From: Triplophysa rosa
Taxonomy: Eukaryota; Chordata; Actinopteri; Cypriniformes; Nemacheilidae
Reading direction: 5' to 3'
Length of the DNA: 64,000 nt
Assembly (NCBI RefSeq): GCF_024868665.1
Contig: NW_026634122.1
Location: 1 to 64,000, forward strand
Positions 63,600-64,000 of the stretch are shown here, piece by piece (positions within the stretch are counted from its first letter, which is position 1; each line of letters begins with the position of its first letter). The notes under the pieces are model-generated. The model was not told the origin of the DNA and did not search any database. It saw only the letters and a list, made by a program, of their open reading frames with translations. Both the position numbers and the translations under genes were made by a program.

Positions 63600-64000
63600 T
63601 GACTCCATCCTACAGCGGTTCGCAGGCCTCATTTGGACTTTTTATGAGTATGAGCTAAAGCTAACTTACAGTGACTAATGTGTGTCCATCTAGTCTTGCC
63701 TAATAATTTCACTGCAGAAGGTGTAACTAGTAAGACTACAAATGGACCATCCCATCTTGGTTCTAAGCCTGAATGTTGCAGCTTCTTGACAAAAACCATT
63801 TGCCCTGGCACAACACTATGTCCCCCCTCTTGGGGCATTTTCCAAGCTTCCTGAACCTGTTTTTGAGCCTTTTGTATAGCCCCGGTCTAAGTCATGCAGT
63901 ACATTAAAAGTGAATCTGACATCAAATGCACATCAGCCTCAGCAAGATCTGGAGTTCCTGGTAACGACATTGGTCGGCCTGTGATAACCTCAAAAGGACT
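63600..64000 (-). pseudogene. Retroviral integrase C-terminal region
   Basis: Minus-strand residues include VITGRPMSLPGTPDL near 63960 and PGQMVFVKKL followed by EPRWDGPFVVLLVTP at 63720-63800, typical of the end of gammaretrovirus-like pol. A stop stands between the two parts. Upstream pol lies beyond 64000. Confidence 0.75.

Larger units (their letters stand above)
62040..64000 (-). mobile_element. Third endogenous retrovirus, 3' part, runs off right edge
   Basis: On the minus strand: integrase end (63600-64000), envelope remnants (62800-63420), purine tract AAGAGGGGGGAATGG (about 62661-62675), then a presumed 3' LTR from about 62660 down to about 62040, with AATAAA-like signals. The LTR outer limit is not certain because the second LTR lies outside the window. 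It sits in atg4b intron 12 in antisense orientation. Confidence 0.7.

Noticed and set aside
1..64000. CRISPR arrays, prophage or bacterial operons
   Set aside because: Tandem repeats here have no unique spacers, and all gene structure is eukaryotic.

Overview
The window is vertebrate nuclear DNA, most likely from a teleost of the carp/zebrafish group. It has GT-AG introns, fish-type transposable elements of nearly every class, tRNA-derived SINEs and a recognisable vertebrate gene. No bacterial operons, CRISPR arrays or rRNA genes are visible.

The one host gene is atg4b, the autophagy cysteine protease, on the + strand. Twelve coding exons lie between 8406 and 58589 (1,111 coding nt, 370 codons plus one base). 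All splice phases agree and there is no internal stop. The catalytic Cys74 and the Asp280/His282 pair are intact. Only the short last coding exon (about 20-25 residues by comparison with the family) lies past the right edge. The exons are about 2% of the window. Almost everything else is transposon sequence, and it explains the long introns: intron 6 (9.2 kb), intron 8 (4 kb) and intron 10 (31 kb).

Upstream flank (1-8405): a solo LTR with a (CACTAA)n expansion, a DIRS-like fragment with perfect 59-bp inverted arms, a second LTR of the same family in opposite orientation, an array of ACGCGTTAACACGT-like repeats, and the 3' end of an L1-type LINE. Intron 6 (11509-20736): an inverted pair of hAT-like copies and a minus-strand L2/CR1-type LINE, itself interrupted. 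Intron 8 (21198-25192): an 8-bp-TSD (hAT-type) element carrying two separate TTAA-flanked elements, each with a THAP zinc-finger exon, one open and one with stops. Intron 9: a TAGGGATG-type MITE and a TTAA MITE with a SINE inside.

Intron 10 (27297-58360) is a nest up to three levels deep. A DIRS (tyrosine-recombinase) retrotransposon of about 4 kb is spread over 27.5-56.05 kb by five insertions: a Harbinger-like element (which holds an hAT-like element), a 10.4-kb retroviral LTR element with a tRNA-Ala-type primer site inserted inside the DIRS YIDD codons, a 602-bp MITE, a 3.07-kb hAT-like element containing another DIRS fragment, and an 8.7-kb endogenous retrovirus with a tRNA-Ser-type primer site that holds two hAT-like elements. 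Most insertion boundaries are supported by target-site duplications read directly from the sequence. Intron 12 holds further nested hAT-like elements and the 3' part of a third endogenous retrovirus that runs off the right edge.

All family names rest on motifs, termini and target duplications seen by eye; no database search was run. The retroviral copies are visibly broken.
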